NCBI RefSeq assembly: GCF_036226365.1
Contig: NZ_CP108462.1
Location: 8,414,001-8,478,000, forward strand
DNA from: Streptomyces sp. NBC_01262
Lineage (GTDB): Bacteria; Actinomycetota; Actinomycetes; Streptomycetales; Streptomycetaceae
Direction: 5' to 3'
Length of the DNA: 64,000 nt
The notes beneath the pieces are model-generated. The model did not search any database, was not told the DNA's origin, and saw only the letters and a program-made list of their open reading frames with translations. This document shows, piece by piece, positions 1 through 10,290 of this stretch. The position numbers and the translations under genes were made by a program. The stretch's first letter is position 1; every line of letters starts with the position of its first letter.

Positions 1-777
<777 letters not shown>

Positions 778-781
<4 letters not shown>

Positions 782-1929
782 GCGTCACCGCAGCCAAGGG
801 ATTCACGGCGGCAGGAATCGCCGCCGGGATCAAAGAGAACGGCAACCCGGACCTGGCCCTCGTGGTCAACAACGGGCCGCGCCTGGCCGCCGCCGGTGTC
901 TTCACCTCCAACCGCGTCAAGGCCGCACCGGTCGTGTGGTCCGAGCAGGTCGTCAAGGGCGGCGTCGTGAGCGCGGTCGTCCTCAACTCCGGCGGCGCCA
1001 ACGCCTGCACCGGCCCGCTGGGCTTCCAGGACACCCACGCCACGGCCGAGAGGACGGCCGAGGCCACTGGGGGCAGCGCGAGCGAGGTCGCGGTGGCGTC
1101 GACCGGGCTGATCGGCATCCGGCTCCCGATGGACAAGCTGCTGCCGGGAATCGACAAGGCCGCCACCGAACTCTCCCCGTACGGCGGTGAGAAGGCCGCC
1201 ATCGCCATCAAGACCACCGACTCCGTCCACAAGACCGCCGTCGCCGAGGGCGCGGGCTGGACCGTCGGCGGCATGGCCAAGGGCGCGGGCATGCTCGCCC
1301 CCGGCCTGGCCACCATGCTGGTCGTCCTCACCACCGACGCCGACCTGGACGCGGCCACCCTGGACAAGGCGCTGCGCGCCGCGACCCGTACGACCTTCGA
1401 CCGGGCGGACTCCGACGGCTGCATGTCGACCAACGACACCGTGCTGCTGCTCGCCTCCGGCGCGTCCGAGGTCACCCCCGCCTACGACGACTTCGCCGCC
1501 GCCGTCGAGAAGGTCTGCGCCGACCTGGCCCGCCAGCTCATCGGCGACGCCGAAGGCGCGTCCAAGGACATCAGGATCGAGGTGGTGGGCGCGGCGAGCG
1601 AGGACGACGCGGTCGAGGTCGGCCGTTCCATCGCCCGCAACAACCTCCTCAAGTGCGCCCTGCACGGCGAGGACCCCAACTGGGGCCGGGTGCTGTCCGC
1701 GATCGGCACGACCGCCGCGGCCTTCGAGCCCGACCGGCTGAACGTGGCCATCAACGGGGTGTGGGTCTGCAAGAACGGCTCGGTCGGCGAGGACCGCGAC
1801 CTGGTCGACATGCGCTACCGCGAGGTGCACATCACCGCCGACCTGGCGGCGGGCACGGACACCGCCACCATCTGGACCAACGACCTGACGGCGGAGTACG
1901 TCCACGAGAACAGCGCGTACTCGTCATGA
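778..1929 (+). CDS. argJ: Bifunctional ornithine acetyltransferase / N-acetylglutamate synthase
   Basis: ArgJ recycles the acetyl group from N-acetylornithine to glutamate, closing the cyclic arginine pathway. The 383-residue product has the normal length. The precursor is expected to cut itself between Ala178 and Thr179 within LAPGLATML, the threonine becoming the catalytic N-terminal nucleophile of the beta chain. The motifs MAKGAGM and the C-terminal ENSAYSS are typical. The GTG start follows GAAGGAG at good spacing. The stop overlaps the argB ATG by four bases, so translation is probably coupled. Confidence 0.95.
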
Positions 1930-2855
1930 GCACTACGCGCAAGCACACCGCCCTGCCCAAGGCCGAGATCCTCATCGAAGCGCTGCCCTGGCTCACCCGC
2001 CACAACGGCAAGATCGTCGTCATCAAGTTCGGCGGCAACGCCATGATCGACGAGGAGCTGAAGGCCGCCTTCGCGCAGGACGTGGTCTTCCTGCGGCAGG
2101 CCGGTCTCAAGCCGGTCGTCGTCCACGGCGGCGGCCCGCAGATCAACGCCCAGCTCGACCGGCACGGCCTGGTCAGCGAGTTCAAGGCGGGCCTGCGGGT
2201 CACCACGCCCGAGGCGATGGACGTCGTACGGATGGTGCTGGCCGGGCAGGTGCAGCGCGAGCTCGTCGGCCTGCTCAACCAGCACGGGCCGCTCGCGGTC
2301 GGCATGACCGGCGAGGACGCCCACACGATCACCGCGACGCAGCACTTCCCGCAGATCGACGGGGAGTCCGTGGACATCGGCCGGGTCGGCGAGATCACCG
2401 CGATCGACACCGGCGCGATCGAGGCGCTGCTGGAGAACGGCCGGATCCCGGTCGTCTCCTCGATCGCCCGCAGCGCCGAGGACAACCACGTCTACAACGT
2501 CAACGCCGACACCGCCGCCGCCGCGCTGGCCGCCGCGCTGGGCGCCGAGACGCTGATGGTCCTCACCGATGTCGAGGGCCTCTACGAGGACTGGCCCAAC
2601 AGCGACGAGGTGATCAGCCGGCTCACCGCCGCCGAGTTGGAGAAGCTGCTGCCCGAGCTGTCCAGCGGCATGGTCCCGAAGATGGAGGGCTGCCTGCACG
2701 CCGTGCGCAACGGGGTCAACACCGCCCGCGTCATCGACGGCCGGGTCGCGCACTCGATCCTTCTTGAGATCTTCACGAACGACGGCATCGGCACGATGGT
2801 CGTGCCCGACGAGCCGAGCGACCAGCCGAACGGAACCGAAGGGGGACGGTCATGA
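1926..2855 (+). CDS. argB: Acetylglutamate kinase
   Basis: ArgB phosphorylates N-acetylglutamate on its gamma carboxyl, the second and usually feedback-controlled step of arginine synthesis. The 309-residue protein shows the nucleotide-binding VIKFGGNAM near residue 34, the substrate-binding [10 protein letters not shown] near residue 70 and a late [12 protein letters not shown] segment, all hallmarks of the amino-acid kinase fold. The N-terminal helix ahead of the kinase core fits the hexameric arginine-inhibited type, which is an inference. ATGA overlaps join it to argJ upstream and argD downstream. Confidence 0.95.
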   Translation: MSTTRKHTALPKAEILIEALPWLTRHNGKIVVIKFGGNAMIDEELKAAFAQDVVFLRQAGLKPVVVHGGGPQINAQLDRHGLVSEFKAGLRVTTPEAMDVVRMVLAGQVQRELVGLLNQHGPLAVGMTGEDAHTITATQHFPQIDGESVDIGRVGEITAIDTGAIEALLENGRIPVVSSIARSAEDNHVYNVNADTAAAALAAALGAETLMVLTDVEGLYEDWPNSDEVISRLTAAELEKLLPELSSGMVPKMEGCLHAVRNGVNTARVIDGRVAHSILLEIFTNDGIGTMVVPDEPSDQPNGTEGGRS

Positions 2856-4054
2856 CCAACCAGGAGTTCGCACAGCGGTGGCAGGGCTCGCTGATGAACA
2901 ACTACGGCACCCCGCGGCTGCCCCTGGTACGCGGCGAGGGCGCCAGGTTCTGGGACGCCGACGGCAACGAGTACCTGGACTTCCTCGGAGGCATCGCGGT
3001 CAACGCGCTGGGCACCGGGCACCCGGCGGTCGTGGAGGCGGTCTCCCGGCAGATCGCGACGCTGGGCCATGTCTCCAACTTCTTCATCGCCGAGCCCACC
3101 CTCGCGGTGGCCGAGCGGCTGCTCCAGCTCGCCGGCCGGCCCGGCCGCGTACTGTTCTGCAACTCCGGCGCCGAGGCCAACGAGGCCGCCTTCAAGATCG
3201 GCCGGCTCACCGGGCGTACGCACATGGTGGCCACCACCGGCGCCTTCCACGGCCGGACCATGGGCTCCCTCGCCCTGACCGGCCAGCCCGGCAAGCAGGA
3301 CGGCTTCCACCCGCTGCCCGGCGAGGTCACGCATGTGCCCTTCGGGGACGCCGAGGCGCTGCGGGCGGCGGTCACCGAGCGGACGGCCATGGTCATCATC
3401 GAGCCGATCCAGGGCGAGAACGGCGTGGTCGTGCCGCCCACCGGCTATCTGCGGGCGGCCCGCGAGATCACCCGGGCGACCGGCACCCTGCTGGTGGTCG
3501 ACGAGGTGCAGACCGGCATCGGCCGGACCGGCCACTGGTTCGAGCACCAGACGCAGGGCGTCGAGCCCGATGTCGTCACGCTGGCCAAGGGGCTGGGCGG
3601 CGGGCTGCCGATCGGCGCGACGCTGGCCTTCGGCGACGCGGCGGAGCTGCTGACGCCCGGCAAACACGGCACGACCTTCGGCGGCAACCCGGTCGCCTGC
3701 GCCGCCGCGCTGGCGGTCCTGGACACCATCGAGGCCGACGGGATCCTGGACAACGTCAAGCACCAGGGCGAGAAGCTGCGGGAGGGGATCGAGTCGCTGG
3801 ACCACCCGTTGGTCGATCATGTGCGCGGCGCGGGCCTGTTGCTGGGTATCGTGCTCACCGAGCCCCTCTCCTCCCAGGTGCAGCAGGCGGCTCAGGAAGC
3901 CGGGCTTCTGGTGAACGCCGCCGTGCCGGATGTGGTGCGGCTCGCGCCTCCGCTGATCGTGGGGGACGCGGAGACGGACGCGTTCCTCCGGGCCCTGCCC
4001 GGTATTCTGGATTCTGTATACGATGTACACAGTGAAAAGCGAGCCGGAGAATGA
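2852..4054 (+). CDS. argD: Acetylornithine aminotransferase
   Basis: This PLP-dependent class-III aminotransferase converts N-acetylglutamate semialdehyde to N-acetylornithine. The 400-residue protein has the full family length. Visible motifs are [12 protein letters not shown] (phosphate binding), [20 protein letters not shown] (cofactor aspartate) and [12 protein letters not shown], in which Lys246 should form the Schiff base. It overlaps argB by four bases and ends seven bases before the preferred argR start, completing the operon. ArgD enzymes sometimes also act in lysine synthesis, which cannot be judged here. Confidence 0.95.
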   Translation: MTNQEFAQRWQGSLMNNYGTPRLPLVRGEGARFWDADGNEYLDFLGGIAVNALGTGHPAVVEAVSRQIATLGHVSNFFIAEPTLAVAERLLQLAGRPGRVLFCNSGAEANEAAFKIGRLTGRTHMVATTGAFHGRTMGSLALTGQPGKQDGFHPLPGEVTHVPFGDAEALRAAVTERTAMVIIEPIQGENGVVVPPTGYLRAAREITRATGTLLVVDEVQTGIGRTGHWFEHQTQGVEPDVVTLAKGLGGGLPIGATLAFGDAAELLTPGKHGTTFGGNPVACAAALAVLDTIEADGILDNVKHQGEKLREGIESLDHPLVDHVRGAGLLLGIVLTEPLSSQVQQAAQEAGLLVNAAVPDVVRLAPPLIVGDAETDAFLRALPGILDSVYDVHSEKRAGE

Positions 4055-4061
4055 CACGACG

Positions 4062-4604
4062 ATGAGCGAGGCCCAGGCGCAGCAAAGCGGCGGGGGCGGC
4101 CAGTCCGTACCGCAGACCCGCACGGCCCGCCACCGCCGGATCGTGGACATCCTCAACCGGCAGGCCGTGCGGTCGCAGAGCCAGCTCGCCAAACTGCTCG
4201 CCGACGACGGGCTGAGCGTCACCCAGGCGACGCTCTCACGTGACCTCGACGAGCTGGGCGCGGTCAAGATCCGCACCAACAACGGCGAGCTGATCTACGC
4301 CGTGCCCAGCGAGGGCGGCTACCGCACCCCGCAGGCCCCCCTCGGCGAGTCCGTCAAGGAGGAGCGGATGAGCAGGCTGGCCGGCGAACTGCTCATCTCC
4401 GCCGAGGCGTCGGCGAACCTGGTCGTCGTCCGCACCCCGCCCGGCGCCGCCCAGTTCTTCGCCTCCGCGATCGACCAGGCCGAGGTCTACGACATCCTCG
4501 GCACCATCGCCGGCGACGACACCGTCATGCTCATCAGCCGCAGCCCCAGCGGCGGCCAGGCCCTCGCCGACCACCTGCTGCGGCTGGCGGCCGGCGAGCG
4601 CTGA
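4062..4604 (+). CDS. argR: Arginine repressor ArgR
   Basis: ArgR is the hexameric repressor that binds ARG boxes when arginine is abundant. The winged helix-turn-helix is at about residues 20-85 ([12 protein letters not shown], then [18 protein letters not shown]), and the arginine-binding oligomerisation domain ends with a [12 protein letters not shown] motif. I chose the ATG at 4062, preceded by GGAGA. An in-frame ATG at 4023 inside argD would add 13 residues but has no ribosome-binding site. The AT-rich stretch before it (about 4010-4035) could hold an autoregulatory ARG box, but I see no clean palindrome. Confidence 0.93.
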   Translation: MSEAQAQQSGGGGQSVPQTRTARHRRIVDILNRQAVRSQSQLAKLLADDGLSVTQATLSRDLDELGAVKIRTNNGELIYAVPSEGGYRTPQAPLGESVKEERMSRLAGELLISAEASANLVVVRTPPGAAQFFASAIDQAEVYDILGTIAGDDTVMLISRSPSGGQALADHLLRLAAGER

Positions 4605-4619
4605 CCGCGACCTCGGTAA

Positions 4620-5399
4620 TCACACCACCGGGCTCAGCCCGCCGTCGAAGTTGATGCCGGTGCCGGTGATGTACGCCGCCCGGGCGGACAGCAGGAAGAC
4701 GACCAGGTCGGCGAACTCCTCCGCCAGGCCGACCCGGCCGAGCGGGATGTCGGAGTTGGCGGCCAGGGAGGTGTAGAACTCCTCGACGGGGACGCCGAGT
4801 CCGGCGGACTGGCGGACCCACTGGCCGCTCTCGACCAGGCCGACGAGGACGGCGTTGACCCGGATGTTGTCGGGGCCCAGTTCCTTGGACAGGCCCTTGG
4901 TCAGGGCGAGCCCCGCGGCGCGGGAGACGGAGCTGGGCATCGAGCCGGCACCGGGGGCCTTGGCGGCGATGGCGAGGGTGTTGACGACGCTGCCGCCACC
5001 GGCGGCGCGCAGGTGGGGGAGGGCGAGGCGGGTCAGGCGGACCGCGGCGTGCAGCTTGAGCTGCAGGTCGTCCTCCCACACGGAGTCGTCGTGCGCCTCG
5101 AAAAGCCCCGGAGCGCTGCGGCCGGCGTTGTTGACCACGGCGTCGATGTGGCCCCAGCGGCCCTCCGCCGCCGACAGGAAGCGCTCCAGGTCCTCCTGAC
5201 GGGTGACATCCGCGGGGACGCCGAGCACGTCGGCGCCGTTCTCGCCCAGTTCCTTGACCAGCCGGCCGACGCGCTCCGGGTCGCGTCCGCACAGCGCGAC
5301 ACGGGCACCCTCGGCGACCAGCCGCCGCACCAGGGCAGCGCCGAGGCCGTCCGAGCCACCGGTGACCAGAACGACCTTGTCGTTGAGTTCCAGATCCAT
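4620..5399 (-). CDS. SDR-family oxidoreductase with non-classical active site
   Basis: A 259-residue short-chain dehydrogenase/reductase. The Rossmann nucleotide motif is TGGSDGLG near residue 14 and the NNAG motif is present, so the fold is secure. Where classical members carry YxxxK, this one reads SSVSRAAGLALTK, so Tyr becomes Ser and Lys becomes Arg. Either another residue does the chemistry or the activity is not a standard dehydrogenase. The start is the ATG of MDLELNDK; in-frame starts 9 and 21 bases upstream are alternatives. It is convergent with argR, with only 15 bases between the stops. Confidence 0.85.
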   Translation of the reverse strand: MDLELNDKVVLVTGGSDGLGAALVRRLVAEGARVALCGRDPERVGRLVKELGENGADVLGVPADVTRQEDLERFLSAAEGRWGHIDAVVNNAGRSAPGLFEAHDDSVWEDDLQLKLHAAVRLTRLALPHLRAAGGGSVVNTLAIAAKAPGAGSMPSSVSRAAGLALTKGLSKELGPDNIRVNAVLVGLVESGQWVRQSAGLGVPVEEFYTSLAANSDIPLGRVGLAEEFADLVVFLLSARAAYITGTGINFDGGLSPVV

Positions 5400-5434
5400 G
5401 AGGCGCATTCTCGCGGTCATCGGGTGCCGTACGT

Positions 5435-5450
5435 CAAGCTTTGCAAACTA
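5435..5450. promoter_or_regulatory. Possible operator before the SDR gene
   Basis: The short gap between the ApbE stop and the SDR start contains a near-palindrome built on TTTGCAAA (AG-N-TTTGCAAA-type) on an otherwise GC-rich background. Such isolated AT-rich palindromes just before a gene are often repressor sites, but no cognate regulator is adjacent. This is weak evidence. Confidence 0.25.
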
Positions 5451-5457
5451 CGTCGCG

Positions 5458-6279
5458 CTAAGCCGTATAGCGCCCGAATCCGCTCGTCTGCCAGGCGCCG
5501 CCGTCCGAGGTGACCGCGAAGCCCTCCGCGCCGGGCAGTTGCTCCAGCCAGACGCGGGCGCGGTCGCCGCCCATGGCGTACGCGGCCGTGGCCCACGCGT
5601 CGGCGTCGGTGAGGCCGGAGCAGACGACGGTGACCGAGGCCAGGTCGGTGACCGGGGGCTCGCCGGTGTTGGGGTCGAGGATGTGGCAGCCGCGCTCGGC
5701 GGGGCCGGAGGTGGCCACGGCCAGTTCGTCATGGGCCTGGACGATGGCGGCCAGCCCGCCGGGGTGGTGCGGGTCGGAGATGCCGATCCGCCAGGGGCCG
5801 CCGTGCAGCTGGATGTCGCCGCCGCCGTTGAGGCAGACCGACTCCGCGCCCGCCGACACCAGCATCCGGGCCGCCCGCTCCACCGCCCAGCCCTTCACCA
5901 GGCCGGTCGGGTCGAAGGCGCTGCCGCCGTCGTTCTCCATGTCGTAGCGCGCGCTGAACCAGCCGTCGCTGAGCCGCTCGGCCTCCTCGCACAGCCGCAG
6001 CACCTCCCACACGTCCGGGTCGCAGCGCGACAGTGCGAGCTCGTCGCGGGCCAGCCGGCTGATCTGGCTGTCGGGCAGGAAGGTGGAGAACACCTCGTCC
6101 ACCCGGTGCAGCCAGCACACGGCGGCGTCGAGTGCCGCCCGTGTCCTGGCCGCCCCGGCCCCGGACCCGGCCCCGCGCACGTCGAAGGAGAACACCGTGC
6201 CCATGGCGTGCTCGACGTGGCGGAGCCGGGAGTCCTCGGGGGCGGAGGCGGAGGTGGAGGTGCTGGATTTCTGAGTCAT
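5458..6279 (-). CDS. apbE: FAD:protein FMN transferase (ApbE family)
   Basis: ApbE enzymes take FMN from FAD and attach it covalently to a Ser/Thr of FMN-binding domains outside the membrane. The 273-residue protein shows the opening motif HAMGTVFSFDV, the central NGGGDIQ (metal/FAD site) and HILDPNTGEPP followed by DAWATAAYAMG, in the usual family order. There is no obvious signal peptide or lipobox, unlike many ApbE proteins; a Ser/Thr-rich head precedes the domain. It starts five bases after the stop of an FMN-binding protein gene, so its substrates are very probably the two FMN-binding proteins of this cluster. Confidence 0.9.
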   Translation of the reverse strand: MTQKSSTSTSASAPEDSRLRHVEHAMGTVFSFDVRGAGSGAGAARTRAALDAAVCWLHRVDEVFSTFLPDSQISRLARDELALSRCDPDVWEVLRLCEEAERLSDGWFSARYDMENDGGSAFDPTGLVKGWAVERAARMLVSAGAESVCLNGGGDIQLHGGPWRIGISDPHHPGGLAAIVQAHDELAVATSGPAERGCHILDPNTGEPPVTDLASVTVVCSGLTDADAWATAAYAMGGDRARVWLEQLPGAEGFAVTSDGGAWQTSGFGRYTA

Positions 6280-6283
6280 GACG

Positions 6284-6838
6284 TCAAAGTCCCGCCTTGT
6301 CGATCGCGCTCTGCAAGGACTTCTTGTAGGCCTCGCTGGTGTAGCTCGCCCCGGAGACGGCGTCGACGTTCGCGCTCTGCGCGGTGACCACCTCCTGGTT
6401 GAGCTTGGGAACGGCGTCGCCGCCCGGACCGGTGGTGGGTGCCTGCAGGGTCTCCGCCTTGGTGATCTTGCCGCCGCTGACCGTGAGCTTCACCTGGACG
6501 GCGCCGTACTGGGCGTCCACGGAGTCTCCGGTGACGGCCTTCGTGGCAGTCGAAGTCCCGGAAGACCCGGAAGTCCCGGAAGTCCCGGAGGACCCCGCGG
6601 CGGACTTCGTCGGCAGGGGACCCGAGGACGGCTCGTCCTGCTGGGCGCCCTCGCCGCCCTGGGCGTCCTGGGCGTTCTGCGAGGCCGTCGCCGACGCCGC
6701 CCCGGTGCCCGCCGGGGCCTGCGTGGCGGCGCTGGCCGAGCTGTCGGCCGGCTGCTTGAGGGCCAGCAGCAGGACGACGCCGGAGACGGTGGCCGCTGTG
6801 CTGAGCAGGATCCGGCGCAGCGGGTGCTTCTTCTTCAC
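6284..6838 (-). CDS. Membrane-anchored FMN-binding domain protein (copy B)
   Basis: A 184-residue protein with a basic start (MKKKHPLRR), one membrane segment at about residues 10-27, a Ser/Ala/Gly-rich linker to about residue 85, and a C-terminal FMN-binding domain. The flavinylation motif reads DAVSGASYTS near the end; FMN should attach to the Ser after SGA, where Thr is more usual. The GTG start follows GAGGTGAG. It lies between reductase B and apbE in one transcription unit. It should carry electrons on the outer face of the membrane; the final acceptor is unknown. Confidence 0.85.
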   Translation of the reverse strand: MKKKHPLRRILLSTAATVSGVVLLLALKQPADSSASAATQAPAGTGAASATASQNAQDAQGGEGAQQDEPSSGPLPTKSAAGSSGTSGTSGSSGTSTATKAVTGDSVDAQYGAVQVKLTVSGGKITKAETLQAPTTGPGGDAVPKLNQEVVTAQSANVDAVSGASYTSEAYKKSLQSAIDKAGL

Positions 6839-6888
6839 TGACTCTCACCTCGTGAGGTTGCTTTCACGGCTTCACAGCTTTCACGGCC

Positions 6889-8253
6889 TCAGAACTCGAA
6901 GGACTCGTGGTGGATACGGCGTTCCGGGACACCGGCCTCACGGAGTGTGTGGAACCACTCCGTCGTCAGCCCCGGAGGGCCGCACAGAAAGACGTCGTGC
7001 CGGTCGAGGTCCGGCAGCCGCGCCTTGAGCCCCTCCGCGGTGAACTCCGGCCGGGATCCGTCCGGGGCGTTGACGGCGTACATCAGCCGCGCCCCGCGGT
7101 CCTTGGCGATGCCCTTCAGCTCGCCCCACAGCGCCAGGTCGTCCGTCGACTTGGCCCGGTACAGCAGCGTCAGGTCGCCGGGCGCCGCGGGCAGCGTCTC
7201 GAACAGCGCCCGCATCGGGGTGATGCCCGCGCCGGCGGCCAGCAGCAGCACCTTGCCCCGGGTGCGGCGGGCGGCGGTCAGGGCGCCGTACGGGCCCTCG
7301 GCCCACACCCTGGTGCCCGGCTTCAGGCTCGCCAGCGCCGCGCTGTGCCCGCCGACCGCCTTCACCGTGATCCGCATCAGACCGGGCCGGGGCGGGGCCG
7401 ACAGGGAGTACGGATTGGCGCTCCAGCGCAGCCCCGGGGTGAGGAACCGCCACCGGAAGAACTGCCCGGCCTCGGCGCCGAGCCGGTGCAGCTTGCGGCC
7501 GCCGATGAGTACGGACACGATGCCGGGCGCCTCCTCGACCGTCACCACGACCTTCATCCGGTGCCGGAGGTTCAGCCGGACCGGGGTGAGGACGCGGTAC
7601 CAGATCACCAGCGCCGTGACCGTGAGGTAGAGCGCGTACCAGGCGGTGCGCGCGACGGTGCCACCGGCGAACTCCGCGCCGGTGGACAGCTGGTGCCAGA
7701 AGGTGAGGAAGACCGCCGCGTAGGTGAGGAGATGGACGTAGTACCAGGTCTCGTAGCGCATTCTTCTGCGCGCGGCGTTCGCCGAGACGAAGCCGATCAG
7801 CAGCAGCAACAGAGTGCCCGCGAACGCCTTGATCATGTCCGGGTAGTCGGTGACCACGGTCACGGCCTCGGACACGACACCGGTGTTGGCCAGCTCCGAG
7901 TAGCCGTAGATGGTCAGTACGACATGGGCGACGACCAGGCTGATCGCGTAGCGGCCGCTCATCGCGTGCCAGCGCGCGACCCGGTCGGAGCCGACACGTT
8001 TCTCCAGGGCGGGCACGCGGGCCATCTGGGCGACGACCAGCGCGATCGTGTACGCCCCGAGCAGCCCGGTGATCCGGCCGGCGGCGATCAGCTGGTTGGC
8101 GGTGCCGACGACGTTGGGGGTGTTCTCCCACCACATCCACAGCACCAACGCCGCGCCGGCCCAGGCCAGCGCGACCAGCGGCACAGCGGGCGAGCGCTGC
8201 GGACGGATCCGGCGCATCGCGAGCCGTCGGCCGGCCCGGCTGTTCTGAATCAT
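6889..8253 (-). CDS. Transmembrane ferric-reductase-like flavocytochrome (copy B)
   Basis: A predicted electron-transfer protein of about 454 residues. Residues 20-230 hold about six membrane helices of the ferric-reductase type, with histidines in RWHAMSGR, VAHVVL, YYVHLLTY and FWHQL suited to bind haem. The C-terminal half is an NAD(P)H:flavin reductase module: NPYSLSAPP (flavin), LLLAAGAGITPMRALF (nucleotide) and VFLCGPPG, ending in HHESFEF. It should move electrons from cytosolic NAD(P)H across the membrane, probably to FMN-binding protein B next door. An upstream GTG at 8307 is possible, but the ATG at 8253 follows AAGGGGA. Confidence 0.85.
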   Translation of the reverse strand: MIQNSRAGRRLAMRRIRPQRSPAVPLVALAWAGAALVLWMWWENTPNVVGTANQLIAAGRITGLLGAYTIALVVAQMARVPALEKRVGSDRVARWHAMSGRYAISLVVAHVVLTIYGYSELANTGVVSEAVTVVTDYPDMIKAFAGTLLLLLIGFVSANAARRRMRYETWYYVHLLTYAAVFLTFWHQLSTGAEFAGGTVARTAWYALYLTVTALVIWYRVLTPVRLNLRHRMKVVVTVEEAPGIVSVLIGGRKLHRLGAEAGQFFRWRFLTPGLRWSANPYSLSAPPRPGLMRITVKAVGGHSAALASLKPGTRVWAEGPYGALTAARRTRGKVLLLAAGAGITPMRALFETLPAAPGDLTLLYRAKSTDDLALWGELKGIAKDRGARLMYAVNAPDGSRPEFTAEGLKARLPDLDRHDVFLCGPPGLTTEWFHTLREAGVPERRIHHESFEF

Positions 8254-8337
8254 CGTCAACGGCCTGATCCCCTTCCCGCACAGCTGCCCGGAGCGCCTCT
8301 CCGGCACCCGTCCGTACGCGCGCGATGGCGGAGTGAC

Positions 8338-8862
8338 TCAATTCCCCGATTTATCCAATGCGCTTTGCAGGGATCTGGTATAGCCGTCGCTGGTGTAGGT
8401 CGCACCGGAAACGCTGTCGATGCTCGCGCTCTGCGCGGTCAGCGCCTCCTGCTTCAGCACGGGCACCGCGTAGTCGTTGATCTGCTGGTCCTTGGGGTTG
8501 TCCTCGGGGACCTGGAGCACGTCGACGGCGGTCAGCTTGCCTCCGGTCAGCGTGATCTGGACCTGCACCGGGCCGTAGCGGGTCTGGATCGCGTCACCGG
8601 TGATCTTCTTCGTGACTGCCGCCGCGCCGGACGAAGCGGACGCGGACGCCGAGGCAGAGGCCGAGGAGGACGGCTCCGCCGTGCCGGGCGTGGCCGACGG
8701 TGTCGCCGGCTGCGCGGCCGCCTGGGGCGTCACCGTCGTCTGGGTGTGCGGCTTCAGCGCCAGCAGCGCCGACACACCCGACACGGTCGCGACGGTGCCG
8801 ATCAGGACGCGGCGCAGCGGACGGGTACGGAAGGGATTCATCGCGGGCCTCATGGGCTTCAT
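8338..8862 (-). CDS. Membrane-anchored FMN-binding domain protein (copy A)
   Basis: A 174-residue paralogue of copy B: a basic N-terminus, one membrane segment (about residues 20-36), a low-complexity Ala/Ser linker with a run of SA dipeptides, and an FMN-binding domain. The flavinylation site reads DSVSGATYTS, the standard form with Thr as FMN acceptor. The gene starts ten bases after the stop of reductase A, so the pair should be cotranscribed. Like copy B it should sit on the outside of the membrane and accept electrons from the neighbouring flavocytochrome after ApbE has loaded FMN. Confidence 0.87.
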   Translation of the reverse strand: MKPMRPAMNPFRTRPLRRVLIGTVATVSGVSALLALKPHTQTTVTPQAAAQPATPSATPGTAEPSSSASASASASASSGAAAVTKKITGDAIQTRYGPVQVQITLTGGKLTAVDVLQVPEDNPKDQQINDYAVPVLKQEALTAQSASIDSVSGATYTSDGYTRSLQSALDKSGN

Positions 8863-8872
8863 GACGGGCGGC

Positions 8873-10246
8873 TCACAGCTCGAAGGACTCGTGGTGGATG
8901 TGACGGGCCGGCACCCCGGCCGCGATCAGCGCGTCGTACGCCGCCTCGGCCATCCCGGACGGCCCGCACAGATACACGTCGTGCGCGGCGACGTCCGGCA
9001 GTACGTCCCGCAGCCCGGCCGCCGTGATCGGGACCCGGGCGCCGTCGGGACCGTTGACCGCGTAGAACAGCCGTGCGCCGCGCGCCGCCGCTATCGTCTC
9101 CAGCTCGGTGCGCAGGGCCAGGTCCTGAGCGGTGCGGGCCCGGTACAGCAGCGTCAGGTCGCCGGGCGCGGCCGGCAGCGACTCGAACAGCGCGCGCAGC
9201 GGCGTGATGCCGACCCCGCCCGCCAGCAGCAGCACCTTGGCCCTGCTGCGGCGCCCGGCGGTCAGCGCCCCGTAAGGCCCCTCGGCCCACACGCGAGTGC
9301 CGGGGCGCAGGGTGGCGACGGCGGCGCTGTGGCCGCCGAGCGCCTTGACCGTGATGCGCAGGGCGTCCGGCCGGGGCGCCGCCGACAGGGAGTACGGCGA
9401 CGAGGTCCAGCACAGCCCCGGGGCCAGGAACCGCCAGCGCAGGAACTGCCCGGACTCGGCGGCCAGTTCGCCCAGCCGCCGGCCCTGCACGACCACCGAG
9501 AAGACCCCGGGCGCCTCCGGGATGACGGCCGCCACGAGCAGGCGGTGCCGCAGGTTGAGCCGTACGGGAGCGAGCACCCGGAACCACAGCACCAGGGCGG
9601 CGACGCCGAGATACAGCGTGTACCAGGCGGCCTGCGCAAGCGTGTTTCCGACGAACTCGCTGCCCAGGGAGAGCTGGTGGAAGAAGGCGAGGAAGAGCGC
9701 GGCGTACGTGAGCAGATGCAGGTAGTACCAGGTCTCGTGGCGGACCCGCCTGCGCACGGCGCGCGCGGAGACGATGCCGACGGTGAACAGGATCAGGGTG
9801 CCGAAGGTGGCCTTGAGCATGTCGGGGTAGTCGAAGACGATGCTCACCGTCTCCTCCCACACCGAGGAGTGGCCCTGGACCGCGTAGCCCCACACGATGA
9901 GCACGACATGCGCGACGAGCAGGCAGACCGTCCAGCGGCCGGCCATGGCATGCCAGCGCGCCACCCGGTCGCTGCCGACCCCGCGCTCCAGGACGGGCAC
10001 GCGGGCCATCAGGGCGACCAGCACCGCGCAGGCGTAGCCGCTGAGCAGTCCGGCGATCCGGCCGCCGTCGGTCAGCCAGTCGGCCTGGCTCACGACCGAG
10101 GGCGTGTCCTGCCACCACAGGGCGAGCACGGCGGCGGCCCCGGCCCAGATCAGGGCGAGCACGAGGGGAGCGGGTGAGCGGCGGGGCCGCGCCGGGGCGG
10201 GCGCGGCGGGGCGCCGGGTCCGTGGGGGTTCGTGGACGGTGGCCAA
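8873..10246 (-). CDS. Transmembrane ferric-reductase-like flavocytochrome (copy A)
   Basis: About 457 residues, closely similar to copy B along its whole length: RVGSD-type RWHAMAGR, AHVVLIVWGY, YYLHLLTY and FFHQLSLG in the haem-binding helices, then SSPYSLSAAP (flavin), LLLAGGVGITPLRALF (nucleotide) and VYLCGPSG, ending in HHESFEL. Same inferred role as copy B. It is the first gene of the reverse unit that ends with apbE. I favour a TTG start at 10246, seven bases after GGAAGG; a GTG at 10285 would add 13 residues. Its upstream region faces a response regulator across a repeat-rich gap. Confidence 0.85.
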   Translation of the reverse strand: MATVHEPPRTRRPAAPAPARPRRSPAPLVLALIWAGAAAVLALWWQDTPSVVSQADWLTDGGRIAGLLSGYACAVLVALMARVPVLERGVGSDRVARWHAMAGRWTVCLLVAHVVLIVWGYAVQGHSSVWEETVSIVFDYPDMLKATFGTLILFTVGIVSARAVRRRVRHETWYYLHLLTYAALFLAFFHQLSLGSEFVGNTLAQAAWYTLYLGVAALVLWFRVLAPVRLNLRHRLLVAAVIPEAPGVFSVVVQGRRLGELAAESGQFLRWRFLAPGLCWTSSPYSLSAAPRPDALRITVKALGGHSAAVATLRPGTRVWAEGPYGALTAGRRSRAKVLLLAGGVGITPLRALFESLPAAPGDLTLLYRARTAQDLALRTELETIAAARGARLFYAVNGPDGARVPITAAGLRDVLPDVAAHDVYLCGPSGMAEAAYDALIAAGVPARHIHHESFEL

Positions 10247-10290
10247 GGTGTGTCCTTCCGTGTCCTTCCGCCCCACTGTGGACACGCAAC

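Noticed and set aside
4023-4061. Earlier ArgR start at 4023
   Set aside because: No ribosome-binding site and lies within argD; the ATG at 4062 has GGAGA upstream.
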